Below are positions 1 through 7,187 of a stretch of 20,505 nt of DNA, piece by piece (position 1 is the stretch's first letter; each line of letters opens with the position of its first letter). The stretch is taken from positions 1 through 20,505 of the forward strand of contig SXSX01000093.1 of assembly GCA_005793295.1 (NCBI GenBank). Reading direction: 5' to 3'. The notes below the pieces were generated by a model. The model did not search any database and was not told where the DNA came from. It worked only from the letters and a program-made list of their open reading frames with translations. This DNA is from Burkholderiales bacterium. GTDB lineage: Bacteria > Pseudomonadota > Gammaproteobacteria > Burkholderiales > Burkholderiaceae_C. The translations under genes were made by a program, and so were the position numbers.

Positions 1-31
1 TGCGAAGGTTCGAATCCTTCTTCCCCTGCCA
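1..31 (+). tRNA. 3' end of a tRNA, probably tRNA-Gln (partial)
   Basis: The first 31 bases hold a complete T arm (GAAGG stem, TTCGAAT loop, CCTTC stem), the 3' strand of the acceptor stem (TTCCCCT), a G discriminator base and an encoded CCA at 29-31. The anticodon lies outside the window, so its identity is inferred. A tRNA-Gln gene usually sits just before prs in Burkholderiales, and the 3' sequence resembles those genes. The tRNA call itself is firm; the Gln assignment is moderate. Confidence 0.75.
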
Positions 32-108
32 AATATGTTGGCCGGCCATCGGGGCCTGTCAACTGAACAAGAATCGACCCTAAACCCAATGTCCTCGCTG
101 GAATCCGC

Positions 109-1086
109 ATGCAGGCACCACTACCTCCTGACTTCATGGTTTTCACTGGCAATGCCAATCCAGGCATGGCCGCGAATATCGCACACACCCTCGGAATTTC
201 TCTCGGTTCTGCAACGGTCGGTCGGTTTTCCGATGGAGAAGTAGCTGTTGAAATCAACCAAAACGTCCGCGCACGCGACGTCTTTGTGGTGCAAAGCACT
301 TGTGCCCCCACGAATGAGAACCTGATGGAGTTGCTCATCATGGTGGACGCTCTAAAACGGGCATCGGCAGAGCGCATCAGCGCTGTAATTCCATACTTTG
401 GCTACGCTCGCCAAGACCGCCGCCCCCGATCTACCCGCGTGCCGATTACGGCCAAAGTAGTCGCCAACATGCTGCAAGCTGCCGGTGTTTCACGGGTACT
501 GACCATGGATTTACATGCCGATCAGATCCAGGGCTTTTTCGATATTCCCGTTGACAACATTTATGCCTCCCCGGTGCTTTTAGGTGACTTGCGCCAAAAG
601 AACTACGAAGACTTGATTGTGGTGTCCCCAGACGTTGGCGGCGTGGTGCGGGCGCGAGCGCTTGCCAAACAACTCAACTGCGACCTCGCCATCATTGACA
701 AACGTCGCCCTAAAGCCAATGTGAGTGAAGTGATGCACGTTATTGGCGAGATTGAAGGCCGCAACTGCGTTGTCATGGATGACATGATTGACACGGCTGG
801 CACCTTGGTCAAAGCCGCAGAAGTGCTCAAGGCGCGTGGCGCTAAAAAAGTGTATGCCTATTGCACCCACCCCATTTTTTCAGGTCCTGCCATTGAGCGT
901 ATTGCCAATGGTGATGCCTTGGATGAGGTGGTTGTCACCAACACGATTCCGCTCAGTGATGCGGCGTCCCAATGTAAAAAAATTCGCCAACTTACCGTAG
1001 CTCCGCTGATCGCTGAAACGATCATGCGCATTGCCAAAGGTGAGTCGGTTATGAGTTTGTTCTCGGACCAAGATAACCTTTTCTAA
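109..1086 (+). CDS. prs: Ribose-phosphate pyrophosphokinase (PRPP synthetase)
   Basis: This enzyme makes 5-phosphoribosyl 1-pyrophosphate from ribose 5-phosphate and ATP, feeding purine, pyrimidine, histidine, tryptophan and NAD synthesis in the cytoplasm. The 325-residue protein has the usual bacterial length. It shows the FTGNANPG N-terminus, the metal/ATP signature DLHADQIQGFFD, the flexible-loop stretch DKRRPKAN and the PRPP-binding loop VVMDDMIDTAGT. The ATG at 109 is preferred because it gives the short N-terminal extension (MQAPLPPDF) typical of related bacteria; the Shine-Dalgarno sequence is weak (TGGAAT). The 77 bases between the tRNA and prs must hold any separate promoter, but none stands out. 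rplY follows after 100 bases that contain two candidate RNA hairpins. Confidence 0.97.
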   Translation: MQAPLPPDFMVFTGNANPGMAANIAHTLGISLGSATVGRFSDGEVAVEINQNVRARDVFVVQSTCAPTNENLMELLIMVDALKRASAERISAVIPYFGYARQDRRPRSTRVPITAKVVANMLQAAGVSRVLTMDLHADQIQGFFDIPVDNIYASPVLLGDLRQKNYEDLIVVSPDVGGVVRARALAKQLNCDLAIIDKRRPKANVSEVMHVIGEIEGRNCVVMDDMIDTAGTLVKAAEVLKARGAKKVYAYCTHPIFSGPAIERIANGDALDEVVVTNTIPLSDAASQCKKIRQLTVAPLIAETIMRIAKGESVMSLFSDQDNLF

Positions 1087-1094
1087 CCGGGACA

Positions 1095-1139
1095 AAAAGC
1101 CGGGGCCGAGCCGCGTTCTGTGGCAAATGGCCTCTTTTT
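1095..1139 (+). terminator. Terminator-like hairpin between prs and rplY
   Basis: The nested stems GGGGCC (1102-1107) with GGCCTC (1129-1134), and GCCGC (1110-1114) with GTGGC (1120-1124), are followed directly by five T residues (1135-1139). An A run at 1094-1098 can pair with the T run. The shape suggests an intrinsic terminator or attenuator. The pairing includes wobble pairs and an asymmetric inner region, so strength is uncertain. Only 47 bases separate the T run from the rplY start. Confidence 0.45.
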
Positions 1140-1145
1140 AAAACT

Positions 1146-1172
1146 GGAGTCACACTGGTCGCGGTGGACTCT
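1146..1172 (+). promoter_or_regulatory. Leader hairpin just upstream of rplY
   Basis: GAGTC-A-CAC (1147-1155) can pair with GTGGACTC (1164-1171), leaving one bulged A and an eight-base loop; G1146 and T1172 add a wobble pair. The hairpin ends three bases before the rplY Shine-Dalgarno AGGAG (1176-1180). A hairpin here could affect ribosome access or bind L25, but that is only inferred from its position. Confidence 0.35.
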
Positions 1173-1186
1173 TTCAGGAGTAAGTT

Positions 1187-1810
1187 ATGAAATTTGTCGC
1201 TTTTGAGCGCGCTAAGCAGGGCACGGGTGCGAGCCGCCGTCTCCGCATTACAGGTCGCACACCCGGTATCGTTTACGGCGGTACCGCTGAGCCTTTGAAT
1301 ATTGAGCTTGACCACAACGCGTTGTGGCACGCCATCAAGAAAGAAGCGTTCCACGCATCTATCTTGGATATGGAACTCAACGGTGCGGAAAGCAAAGTAT
1401 TGCTGCGCAACGTGCAAATGCACCCCTTCAAACAATTGATTTTGCATATCGACTTTCAACGCGTCGAAGCCAATACGACTTTGCATATGAAAGTGCCATT
1501 GCACTTCAGCGGCGAAGAAAACTCTCCTGCAGTTAAGTTGGATGCGTGCTTGATTAACCACGTGGTGACTGAACTTGAAGTGGCTTGTCTGCCTGCCGAC
1601 TTGCCTGAGTTCATCGCTGTGGATTTGAGCGCTTTGAAGAAAGGCACTTCTTTGCACGCCAAAGATCTGACCTTGCCAAAAGGCGTCTCTGCCGTAGTCC
1701 GTGGCAAAGAAAACCCGGTCATCGTCTCCGTGGTCGCGCCCGCAGCAGAAGTGGTTGAAGCCCCCGTGGTCGCAGCAGCTCCCGCCGCTAAGGGCAAAGC
1801 CAAGAAATAA
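1187..1810 (+). CDS. rplY: 50S ribosomal protein L25 / general stress protein Ctc
   Basis: L25 of the Ctc (TL5) type binds 5S rRNA in the large ribosomal subunit. The 207-residue protein is the long two-domain form: an N-terminal L25 domain (about residues 1-92) with the GRTPGIVYGG stretch, then a C-terminal beta domain (about 100-183), then an Ala/Pro/Val-rich tail ending in lysines (KGKAKK). The start is fixed by a good Shine-Dalgarno AGGAG six bases upstream. It lies between prs and pth, the usual order in betaproteobacteria, and is followed by a strong intrinsic terminator. The upstream leader contains two candidate hairpins, so attenuation or autogenous control is possible but unproven. 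Confidence 0.96.
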   Translation: MKFVAFERAKQGTGASRRLRITGRTPGIVYGGTAEPLNIELDHNALWHAIKKEAFHASILDMELNGAESKVLLRNVQMHPFKQLILHIDFQRVEANTTLHMKVPLHFSGEENSPAVKLDACLINHVVTELEVACLPADLPEFIAVDLSALKKGTSLHAKDLTLPKGVSAVVRGKENPVIVSVVAPAAEVVEAPVVAAAPAAKGKAKK

Positions 1811-1830
1811 GCCCAGGCTTTTTCTAATTC

Positions 1831-1865
1831 AAAGGCCTGCCCCTGTGATGGGGGCGGGCCTTTTT
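1831..1865 (+). terminator. Rho-independent terminator after rplY
   Basis: The arms AAAGGCCTGCCCC (1831-1843) and GGGGCGGGCCTTT (1851-1863) pair along 13 positions with a single G-T wobble, close a seven-base loop and run into TTTTT. This is a textbook intrinsic terminator 20 bases after the rplY stop. It implies that pth is mainly transcribed from its own promoter. Confidence 0.9.
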
Positions 1866-1902
1866 GCTTTGCGCAACATACTTTTCGTCTACCATCGCAT
1901 CC

Positions 1903-2565
1903 ATGATTAAACTGATCGCAGGCCTTGGCAATCCTGGCCCCGAATACGAAAACACCCGTCACAACGCAGGATTTTTATTCTTGGACGCGGTCGCACGCGA
2001 ACTCAAAGTATCTTGGGCCATGGACAAAAGTTACCATGCATTGGTAGCCCGTACCACGGTGCAAGGTGAGACGGTCTGGCTGCTCAAGCCCCAAACCTTT
2101 ATGAACCTCTCGGGCAAGTCGGTGTCCGCATTGGCCCGATTTTTTAAAGTGAAACCCGAAGAAGTCTTGGTAGTTCACGATGAGCTTGACCTCGCGCCTG
2201 GCGAAGCCAAACTCAAATTCGGCGGCGGCCATGCAGGCCACAACGGATTGCGCGATATTCACGCCCAACTCGCGACCGGCGACTACTGGCGTCTGCGCCT
2301 TGGCATTGGCCACCCTGGAGATAAATTAGAGGTTGCCAACTGGGTTTTGAAAAAACCGTCCCTTGATCACCGGATTGCCTTAGACCAAAGTATCGACAGA
2401 TCCCTCAAAGCCCTGCCCGCTTTGTGGTCGGGGGATATGACCAAAGCCACGATGCTGATCCATACCAGCAAACCGCCTCGGCCTAAACCGCCTGTGCCTC
2501 CCAAGCCCGAACTTGGGGCCCCAGAACGTCCCCAAAGCGAATTCACGCCTTTAGAGAAGCCATGA
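1903..2565 (+). CDS. pth: Peptidyl-tRNA hydrolase
   Basis: Pth releases tRNA from peptidyl-tRNAs that drop off the ribosome. The 220-residue protein carries the family residues at their standard positions: N10 in GLGNPG, H20 in NTRHNAG, N68 in FMNLSG, D93 in VHDELD and N114 in GGGHAGHNGL. I chose the ATG at 1903, giving MIKLIAGLG; an in-frame ATG at 1864 falls in the terminator T tract and would add 13 unrelated residues. After about residue 190 there is a Pro/Lys-rich tail (KPPRPKPPVPPKP) that makes it longer than the E. coli enzyme (194 residues); it is probably disordered. The stop overlaps the start of the next gene (ATGA). Confidence 0.96.
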   Translation: MIKLIAGLGNPGPEYENTRHNAGFLFLDAVARELKVSWAMDKSYHALVARTTVQGETVWLLKPQTFMNLSGKSVSALARFFKVKPEEVLVVHDELDLAPGEAKLKFGGGHAGHNGLRDIHAQLATGDYWRLRLGIGHPGDKLEVANWVLKKPSLDHRIALDQSIDRSLKALPALWSGDMTKATMLIHTSKPPRPKPPVPPKPELGAPERPQSEFTPLEKP

Positions 2566-2963
2566 GAAAAATCCGCTTCGCTGTTTTACTAATTTTTTTC
2601 TGCGCCTGTCTAGGAAGTGCATCGGCACAGACCGCTGTTTACAAATGCGCTAACCAATACAGCGACACGCCGTGCCCCCAGGCGGTGGCGGTCAAAGCCG
2701 ATGATGCACGCAGTTCGACACAAAAGTCGCAAGCTGACGCATCCACCAAGCGAACTGCAGCGGCGGGAAAAGAACTAGAGATAAAACGCCTTGAAAAAAA
2801 CGCAAAAGCGACTAAAACAGCGCCAGCTCAGCGGGCCAGCAAAACACTTCCAGAACCTAAAAAAGAGCCATTGGTCGTTCCCAAAAAACCCAAGCTTCAA
2901 ACCAAAGAGAAGTTAGACGCCTTCGTAGGCCAAGTCCCGCAGACTAAGAAGGCCTCACCTTAG
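2562..2963 (+). CDS. Secreted DUF4124-like protein
   Basis: This 133-residue protein begins with a clear signal peptide: a basic MRKIR start, a hydrophobic core and likely cleavage after SASA near residue 22. The next segment, AVYKCANQYSDTPCPQ, resembles the short N-terminal DUF4124 motif (VYK...YSDTP) of small secreted betaproteobacterial proteins. The two cysteines in this segment could form a disulfide. The rest (about 45-133) is rich in Lys, Ala, Gln and Thr with no fold I recognise. It starts inside the pth stop codon, so translation is probably coupled, and it ends in a 4-base convergent overlap with the ferredoxin gene. Function unknown. Confidence 0.8.
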   Translation: MRKIRFAVLLIFFCACLGSASAQTAVYKCANQYSDTPCPQAVAVKADDARSSTQKSQADASTKRTAAAGKELEIKRLEKNAKATKTAPAQRASKTLPEPKKEPLVVPKKPKLQTKEKLDAFVGQVPQTKKASP

Positions 2964-3217
2964 GACGCAGCAGTCGATTGCAATCGGCGGTATTTTTGCC
3001 ACAGCGTTTCCCGGTCTTCTACGAATTCGGGGTGAATCGGAATACACGCTACCGGGCAGACCTGCACACACTGGGGCTCATCGAAATGCCCTACACACTC
3101 CGTGCATTTATGGGGGTCAATTTCATAAATCTCTTGGCCCATAAAAATGGCATCGTTAGGACACTCCGGCTCGCAGACGTCACAGTTGATGCATTCATCG
3201 GTAATGATCAAAGCCAT
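2960..3217 (-). CDS. YfhL-family ferredoxin with two 4Fe-4S clusters
   Basis: This 85-residue cytoplasmic electron carrier has two cluster motifs. The first is C9-x2-C12-x2-C15-x3-C19-P. In the second, C38-x2-C41 is separated by eight residues from C50-x3-C54-P, the wider spacing typical of the YfhL/Fdx subgroup (Allochromatium type). A further Cys lies at 58. I used the ATG at 3217; a TTG one codon upstream is also in frame. It lies 10 bases downstream of coaD on the same strand, the common order in Burkholderiales, and is probably cotranscribed with rsmD and coaD. The redox partner cannot be told from this window. Confidence 0.93.
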   Translation of the reverse strand: MALIITDECINCDVCEPECPNDAIFMGQEIYEIDPHKCTECVGHFDEPQCVQVCPVACIPIHPEFVEDRETLWQKYRRLQSTAAS

Positions 3218-3227
3218 CAAAAAACTT

Positions 3228-3722
3228 TCAAGGTGTCGTTCGGACTTTGGTCAGGATTCGCGCCCAAACCGAGGGAGCTACAAATTGCGCGGCGTCGCCT
3301 TGCAGCATCGCAATTTCTCTGACCAAGGTACTCGAAATATGCTGGTAACGCGCATCGGGCGTTAAAAAAACAGTATCTAGCTCGGGCGCCAAAGCCCGGT
3401 TCATGCCAGCGAGTTGGCTCTCGAAGTCAAAATCCGTCACACTGCGCACCCCGCGCACCATGACCGTTGCGCCATGAAGAAGAGCAAACTCTGTTACCAG
3501 TCCAGAGAATGGCAGCACTTGGATATTGCCTAAAGGCTGAACCACTTCGCTCACGCTAGCGAGCCGCTCTTCTAAGGTGAATAGCGTTTTTTTATGGTGT
3601 GCCTGCGCTACGGCCACAATCACCTTTCCAAATAATGCAGACGCTCGGCGAATGATGTCTTGGTGGCCCAAGGTCATCGGATCAAAGGTTCCAGGGTAGA
3701 GAGCAATAGTAGAAGATGACAT
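3228..3722 (-). CDS. coaD: Phosphopantetheine adenylyltransferase
   Basis: CoaD transfers AMP from ATP to 4'-phosphopantetheine, the penultimate step of coenzyme A synthesis. The 164-residue protein has the nucleotidyltransferase signature YPGTFDPMTLGH (TxGH at residues 17-20) and the C-terminal ISSTLVRE motif that binds ATP phosphates. The start at 3722 is set by the family N-terminus and by a Shine-Dalgarno AGGAG (3730-3734) seven bases upstream; a longer in-frame version would run into rsmD. rsmD ends 14 bases upstream, and the ferredoxin follows 10 bases downstream, so the three are likely one transcript. Confidence 0.96.
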   Translation of the reverse strand: MSSSTIALYPGTFDPMTLGHQDIIRRASALFGKVIVAVAQAHHKKTLFTLEERLASVSEVVQPLGNIQVLPFSGLVTEFALLHGATVMVRGVRSVTDFDFESQLAGMNRALAPELDTVFLTPDARYQHISSTLVREIAMLQGDAAQFVAPSVWARILTKVRTTP

Positions 3723-3736
3723 GGATAAACTCCTAT

Positions 3737-4351
3737 TCAGGTCGCGAGCGCGGACGTTAACACGTGGGCATGCACCGCACCGGCCTTGAGGTATCGGTGA
3801 ACCGCTAAACCTAAAGGCGCAAGTTGTTCGTCGTTCCAAGCCGTGGGGGACTCTAAATACACAAACCCGTCCAAAGCCACAGCGCGACTCGCTGCTGCAA
3901 GCGCGGGTTCATAGAGTGCCGACTCAAAAGGCGGGTCAATAAAAATCACATGCAAGCTCGCAGGCGTCGCTTGGCGCAGAGATGCCACACCGTCACCGCG
4001 CAAAACATGCACCTGGCTGGCTTCTAATTGCGCTTGGGTGGCTTTAAGTTGATCAATCAACGCGCTGTCTTGTTCCACCACGATCACGTCGGCAGCACCG
4101 CGCGAAGCGGCCTCAAACCCCAGCGCTCCCGTTCCCGCAAAAACGTCCATGCAGCGCAACCCCCGCATATCCTGGCCCAACCAATTAAACAAGGTTTCCC
4201 TTACGCGGTCCGGGGTGGGCCGCAGACCTGGCTTGTCAGCGACTTTGAGTTTCGTTCGTTTCCATAGGCCACCAATAATTCGAACCTCATGGCTGCGTTG
4301 AATTTGGGGCCCATGCTTGTGTACTGGAACACGTGGCTTTTTCGTTTTCAT
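3737..4351 (-). CDS. rsmD: 16S rRNA (guanine(966)-N2)-methyltransferase
   Basis: RsmD methylates G966 of 16S rRNA using S-adenosylmethionine. The protein shows the family block EVRIIGG, the RPTPDRVRETLFNWL stretch (about 45-58), the SAM-binding motif DVFAGTGALGFE (69-80) and the catalytic IDPPFE (138-143). I chose the ATG at 4351, which gives 204 residues with a short basic N-terminal extension; a longer in-frame start at 4459 adds 36 residues unlike the family and would leave only about 10 bases of overlap-free context with the GST gene end. The Shine-Dalgarno is weak, so a start a few codons away is possible. It precedes coaD, a widespread pairing. Confidence 0.93.
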   Translation of the reverse strand: MKTKKPRVPVHKHGPQIQRSHEVRIIGGLWKRTKLKVADKPGLRPTPDRVRETLFNWLGQDMRGLRCMDVFAGTGALGFEAASRGAADVIVVEQDSALIDQLKATQAQLEASQVHVLRGDGVASLRQATPASLHVIFIDPPFESALYEPALAAASRAVALDGFVYLESPTAWNDEQLAPLGLAVHRYLKAGAVHAHVLTSALAT

Positions 4352-4391
4352 GGGCGTATTGTCAGGCTTCTTTGAACCGTACGGAATCGAT

Positions 4392-5093
4392 TCACACCAC
4401 TGCCCGTGTGGGATAGTCTGGCATGGTGAATACTTTTCCATGGATACCTTCGGCAGCAAAGGCTTTTTGAACTTCAGAGCGCATTTCCAAGGTTTGCATG
4501 AGACCCATCAGCGCATGAAATGTTTCAATGTCTTTTTTGGCAAGTGTGTCGCCTCGTGGATACAACTGCGCCCAGCGGACACAGGCAGCTAAATAGTAAT
4601 CGCAGACGCTGCGTTTTTCTCCCAAAAGCCACGCGCCGGCACCTTTAGAAATCTGTTTGTCTAGCAATGCCAAATGTGCAAGCACCCGCTGATGCATTCC
4701 TTTGCGCAAAGCGGGAATAGCTTGAGCATCAGCAACATAGCGGTCGGAATAAAACAGCACCCGCAAGTCCGCATGCAAGGTATTAGACAAAAAGAAAAGC
4801 CACTTCAACAATTCACCACGGTGTTTTGGGTCTGGCACAGGCAATGCAGCATGTTGGTCTGCCAAGTGCAAAAGAATGGCAGCGGTTTCAAACAAGGGGG
4901 CGTCTTGGGCGGGGTCCAGCAATACGGGCAGCAGACCTTGCGGATTGAATTTCAAAAACTCAGGGCTGCGTTGTCCGTCCACAGTGCGGTCAATCTCGAT
5001 GGCTTGGTAAGGCACCGCCAGTGCTTCAAGCACCATTCGTATGACTATATTGGCACTGTCGGGGGAGTAATACAGGGTGTACGGCATAGGCAT
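4392..5093 (-). CDS. Glutathione S-transferase family protein
   Basis: This 233-residue protein has the two-domain cytosolic GST layout. The N-terminal thioredoxin-like domain (about 4-82) starts YTLYYSPDSANIV, includes the cis-proline segment GLLPVLL and the glutathione-binding FETAAI. A helical C-terminal domain follows (about 95-220) with the conserved late Asp in VCDYYLAA. Substrate is unknown. The first ATG (5093) lies two bases after the rlmI stop codon (TAGGTATG); a second in-frame ATG at 5087 is better spaced from the AGGT and would give 231 residues. Coupling to the upstream reading frame is likely. Confidence 0.88.
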   Translation of the reverse strand: MPMPYTLYYSPDSANIVIRMVLEALAVPYQAIEIDRTVDGQRSPEFLKFNPQGLLPVLLDPAQDAPLFETAAILLHLADQHAALPVPDPKHRGELLKWLFFLSNTLHADLRVLFYSDRYVADAQAIPALRKGMHQRVLAHLALLDKQISKGAGAWLLGEKRSVCDYYLAACVRWAQLYPRGDTLAKKDIETFHALMGLMQTLEMRSEVQKAFAAEGIHGKVFTMPDYPTRAVV

Positions 5094-5095
5094 AC

Positions 5096-5434
5096 CTAAA
5101 GTTTTCGCATCACCACCAAGCCCTTGAGGTAATCGCCCTCAGGAAAGGTCATCGTCGTCGGGTGGTCTGGGGTTCTGGCCTGAATAGTTTTTGCAATGGT
5201 TGCAGAAAAAAACGCTGCGTCTATGCGCTGGGTTTCGTCAAAACTCCAGACCCGAACTCGAATTTTGGAATTGGGACTGAAAGCCGCCCAAGCTAAAAAT
5301 TGGCTGTCCGAACCTTCAACGCGAACCGTTTCCCCGCTATCGCCGCCGCCGCGCTCAATGGCAGATTCAAAAATCCAAGGATGACGGCGCAGCAAAGAGC
5401 GCTCTTTGCCAGCACGGAGTTTGATCGTTTTCAT
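5096..5434 (-). CDS. rlmI: Internally deleted RlmI: PUA domain plus C-terminal tail, probable pseudogene
   Basis: RlmI is normally about 395-400 residues: an N-terminal PUA domain, then a SAM-binding domain that methylates C1962 of 23S rRNA. This reading frame has only 112 codons. Residues 1 to about 86 match the PUA part (ERSLLRRHPWIFESAI, GETVRVEG, FLAWAAFSPNSKIRVRVW, RIDAAFFS). The last 25 or so, starting near TPDHP and including FPEGDYLKGLVV, match the extreme C-terminus of full-length RlmI. The middle 280 or so residues, with all SAM and catalytic motifs, are missing. The join falls near 5168-5179 and stays in frame. It follows xerC by 11 bases. A real deletion or an assembly collapse are both possible; no rRNA methylation is expected from this product. 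Confidence 0.82.
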   Translation of the reverse strand: MKTIKLRAGKERSLLRRHPWIFESAIERGGGDSGETVRVEGSDSQFLAWAAFSPNSKIRVRVWSFDETQRIDAAFFSATIAKTIQARTPDHPTTMTFPEGDYLKGLVVMRKL

Positions 5435-5445
5435 AGGGGATATTG

Positions 5446-6441
5446 TTACCCCTTGGGCTTGGGATTGGACTTGGCACGCGGATGCGCGGCATCATAAGCT
5501 TTGGCTAAATGCTGAAAATCAAGGCGGGTATAGACCTGAGTGGTGCTGATATTGGCGTGGCCTAAAAGCTCCTGGACACCGCGAAGATCGCTGCTGGACT
5601 GCAAAACATGGCTGGCAAAAGAGTGGCGCAGCATATGCGGATGTACCGGTGTCGCCATTCCCGCTTGCAAACTTCGACGCTGCAAACGCTGCCATACGGA
5701 TTGCGCGCTGAGGCGGGTTCCGCCCCGCCCTTGGAACAACGCGACGCTTGCGTTGGCTTCATTGACTTGAACCGGCGCTGCCGTAGAAAGCCCCGAAGGG
5801 CCGCGTAACTCCATCCAGCGCTCGAGCGCTGTGATGGCTGTACTACCTACAGGAACGCTACGGCGCTTGGAGCCTTTACCCAACACATGGGCCTGTGCGC
5901 TTTGCATATCAATCCAACCTTTGGCCTGCGCACTGGCCACCACGTCCAAGCCCACCAACTCACCCACCCGCAAACCGCTGCCATACAACAACTCCACCAT
6001 CGCCGCATCACGCGCCTCAAACCACGCACTGTCTTCGCTTTGAAAGTCGGCAAAGTGCACCGCATCGTCCACGCCCAAAGCTTTGGGTAAGGGCTTTGGG
6101 GCTTTAGGAGAGCGCACATCTTGAACCGGGTTGCTTGGCACCAAACCTTGGCGGCCTAACCAAGCATAAAAGCCCCGCCAACCACTCAAAATAAGTGCAA
6201 TGCCGCGACCGCTGCGACCGCCGCTGTGCATGCTAGCAACCCAGCGGCGGATATGGTTGTTTTTCACCTCCACCAAGGCCAAGCCACGGCCGGACGCCGC
6301 GCTGCTTACACTGGCGAAATTTTGCAACTTGGTAAGGTCTAAGGCGTAAAGTTCGACGGTGCGTTGGGCTAAGCGTTTTTCAACGCGAACGTGCTCTAAA
6401 TAACGCTCAATCAGTTCGCCATCGGTCGCGATGAAGGACAC
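5446..6441 (-). CDS. xerC: Tyrosine recombinase XerC
   Basis: XerC acts with XerD at dif to resolve chromosome dimers. The 331-residue protein has an N-terminal SAM-like DNA-binding domain (about 8-105) and a catalytic domain with R158 (GSGLRVGEL), a Lys in LGKGSKRR (about 189-192), H269 and R272 (HPHMLRHSFASH), H295 (LLGHANIS) and nucleophile Y304 (TTQVYTRL). It is longer than E. coli XerC (298), mainly through an insert near 213-236 and a basic tail. Translation starts at GTG 6441, supported by a well-spaced AGGA at 6449-6452. Position after dapF and a DUF484 gene matches the conserved xerC locus, so this is the housekeeping recombinase rather than a phage or integron integrase. Confidence 0.95.
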   Translation of the reverse strand: MSFIATDGELIERYLEHVRVEKRLAQRTVELYALDLTKLQNFASVSSAASGRGLALVEVKNNHIRRWVASMHSGGRSGRGIALILSGWRGFYAWLGRQGLVPSNPVQDVRSPKAPKPLPKALGVDDAVHFADFQSEDSAWFEARDAAMVELLYGSGLRVGELVGLDVVASAQAKGWIDMQSAQAHVLGKGSKRRSVPVGSTAITALERWMELRGPSGLSTAAPVQVNEANASVALFQGRGGTRLSAQSVWQRLQRRSLQAGMATPVHPHMLRHSFASHVLQSSSDLRGVQELLGHANISTTQVYTRLDFQHLAKAYDAAHPRAKSNPKPKG

Positions 6442-6448
6442 AATGCGG

Positions 6449-6452
6449 TCCT
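6449..6452 (-). promoter_or_regulatory. Shine-Dalgarno that decides the xerC GTG start
   Basis: On the minus strand AGGA lies seven bases upstream of GTG at 6441-6439. No ATG in this frame lies nearby upstream, so the GTG is the best start. Confidence 0.6.
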
Positions 6453-6461
6453 GATTTGAAT

Positions 6462-7160
6462 TTAGCGCAAGCGCCCTAAAGCGGCGCTGGCGACTTCACC
6501 AATGCGAGATAAAAAGTCCGTCCCCATGCCGCTATGGAATCGCTGCGCATCCATGGACGCCAACACTAGCATTCCGAAAATTTCACCCGCACCCCCAGCA
6601 TCACTGCTACGCAAAGGAATCAAGGCCAGTGAGCTCGCAGCTTCAGGATTTTCAAGCCACTGGGTCGCATCAAAACCGGTGTTCAAACCACAAAAGGGCT
6701 CCTTTAAGGACGCAGCAAATAACTTAGCGTCTTCCGATACGCCTTGCGTAAACGCGGCTTGACCGTGGGCTGCGTCTAAGCCCCACAAACGCAAGCCCAC
6801 TTGAGGAACCGAAAATTGCGCACCAATCTCGTGCGTAATGAGTGCAGGCAGCGAGTGCGGCGCAGGAACCAAGAGCAAGCCGCGAGCCCAGCGCAGCACT
6901 TTGTCAGACAGCAGAATATTGTCATTGCCATGGCGAATCATTTCCATCAGCCGCCCCTCTAACATCTTGATTTTTTCACGTAACATTTCAGCTTGACGCT
7001 CTTGCAAACTAACCGCGCGGTGGCTGTGCGGACTGGACAATTGCACCATAGCTAAGAGCTCCGAATGGCGAACAAAAAAATCGGGGGTATTAGCCAAATA
7101 ATGGGCGATATCTTCTTCTGTAATCGGGTTATTCAAAGTTTTTTCGGTGAGTTGGCTCAT
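6462..7160 (-). CDS. DUF484 family protein
   Basis: This 232-residue protein matches the DUF484 family found between dapF and xerC in many proteobacteria. The N-terminal part has the family pattern ITEEDIAHYLANTPDFFVRH, then SLQERQAEMLREKI, a likely helical or coiled-coil stretch (about 50-85). The C-terminal part looks like a GAF-type fold (about 95-230) with LIPLRSSDAGGAGEIFGML near 188-206. Function is not established. I used ATG 7160; a TTG eight codons upstream is also in frame but less convincing. It begins 27 bases after dapF and ends 20 bases before xerC, so it is surely in the same operon. Confidence 0.9.
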   Translation of the reverse strand: MSQLTEKTLNNPITEEDIAHYLANTPDFFVRHSELLAMVQLSSPHSHRAVSLQERQAEMLREKIKMLEGRLMEMIRHGNDNILLSDKVLRWARGLLLVPAPHSLPALITHEIGAQFSVPQVGLRLWGLDAAHGQAAFTQGVSEDAKLFAASLKEPFCGLNTGFDATQWLENPEAASSLALIPLRSSDAGGAGEIFGMLVLASMDAQRFHSGMGTDFLSRIGEVASAALGRLR

Positions 7161-7187
7161 AGCGTTTCCGTTCAATAAATACAAGTC

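Noticed and set aside
1..31. tRNA 3' end as an attachment site for an integrated element
   Set aside because: No integrase or phage gene follows, the downstream genes are the normal prs-rplY-pth order, and I saw no second copy of the tRNA end.
1049..1657. A 202-codon minus-strand open frame across the prs end and rplY
   Set aside because: It is antisense to rplY, matches no family I know, and the plus-strand gene is unambiguous.
1456..1962. A 168-codon minus-strand open frame over rplY, its terminator and pth
   Set aside because: It crosses a strong terminator and two well-identified genes on the other strand; its composition looks like a shadow frame.
5168..5179. Frameshift rather than deletion as the cause of the short RlmI
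   Set aside because: Only three bases lie between the frame end and the GST start, and the frame already ends with the family C-terminus, so the missing domain cannot be hidden in another frame.
5446..6441. Tyrosine recombinase as a sign of an integron or genomic island
   Set aside because: Its dapF-DUF484-xerC context and catalytic residues mark it as the housekeeping XerC.
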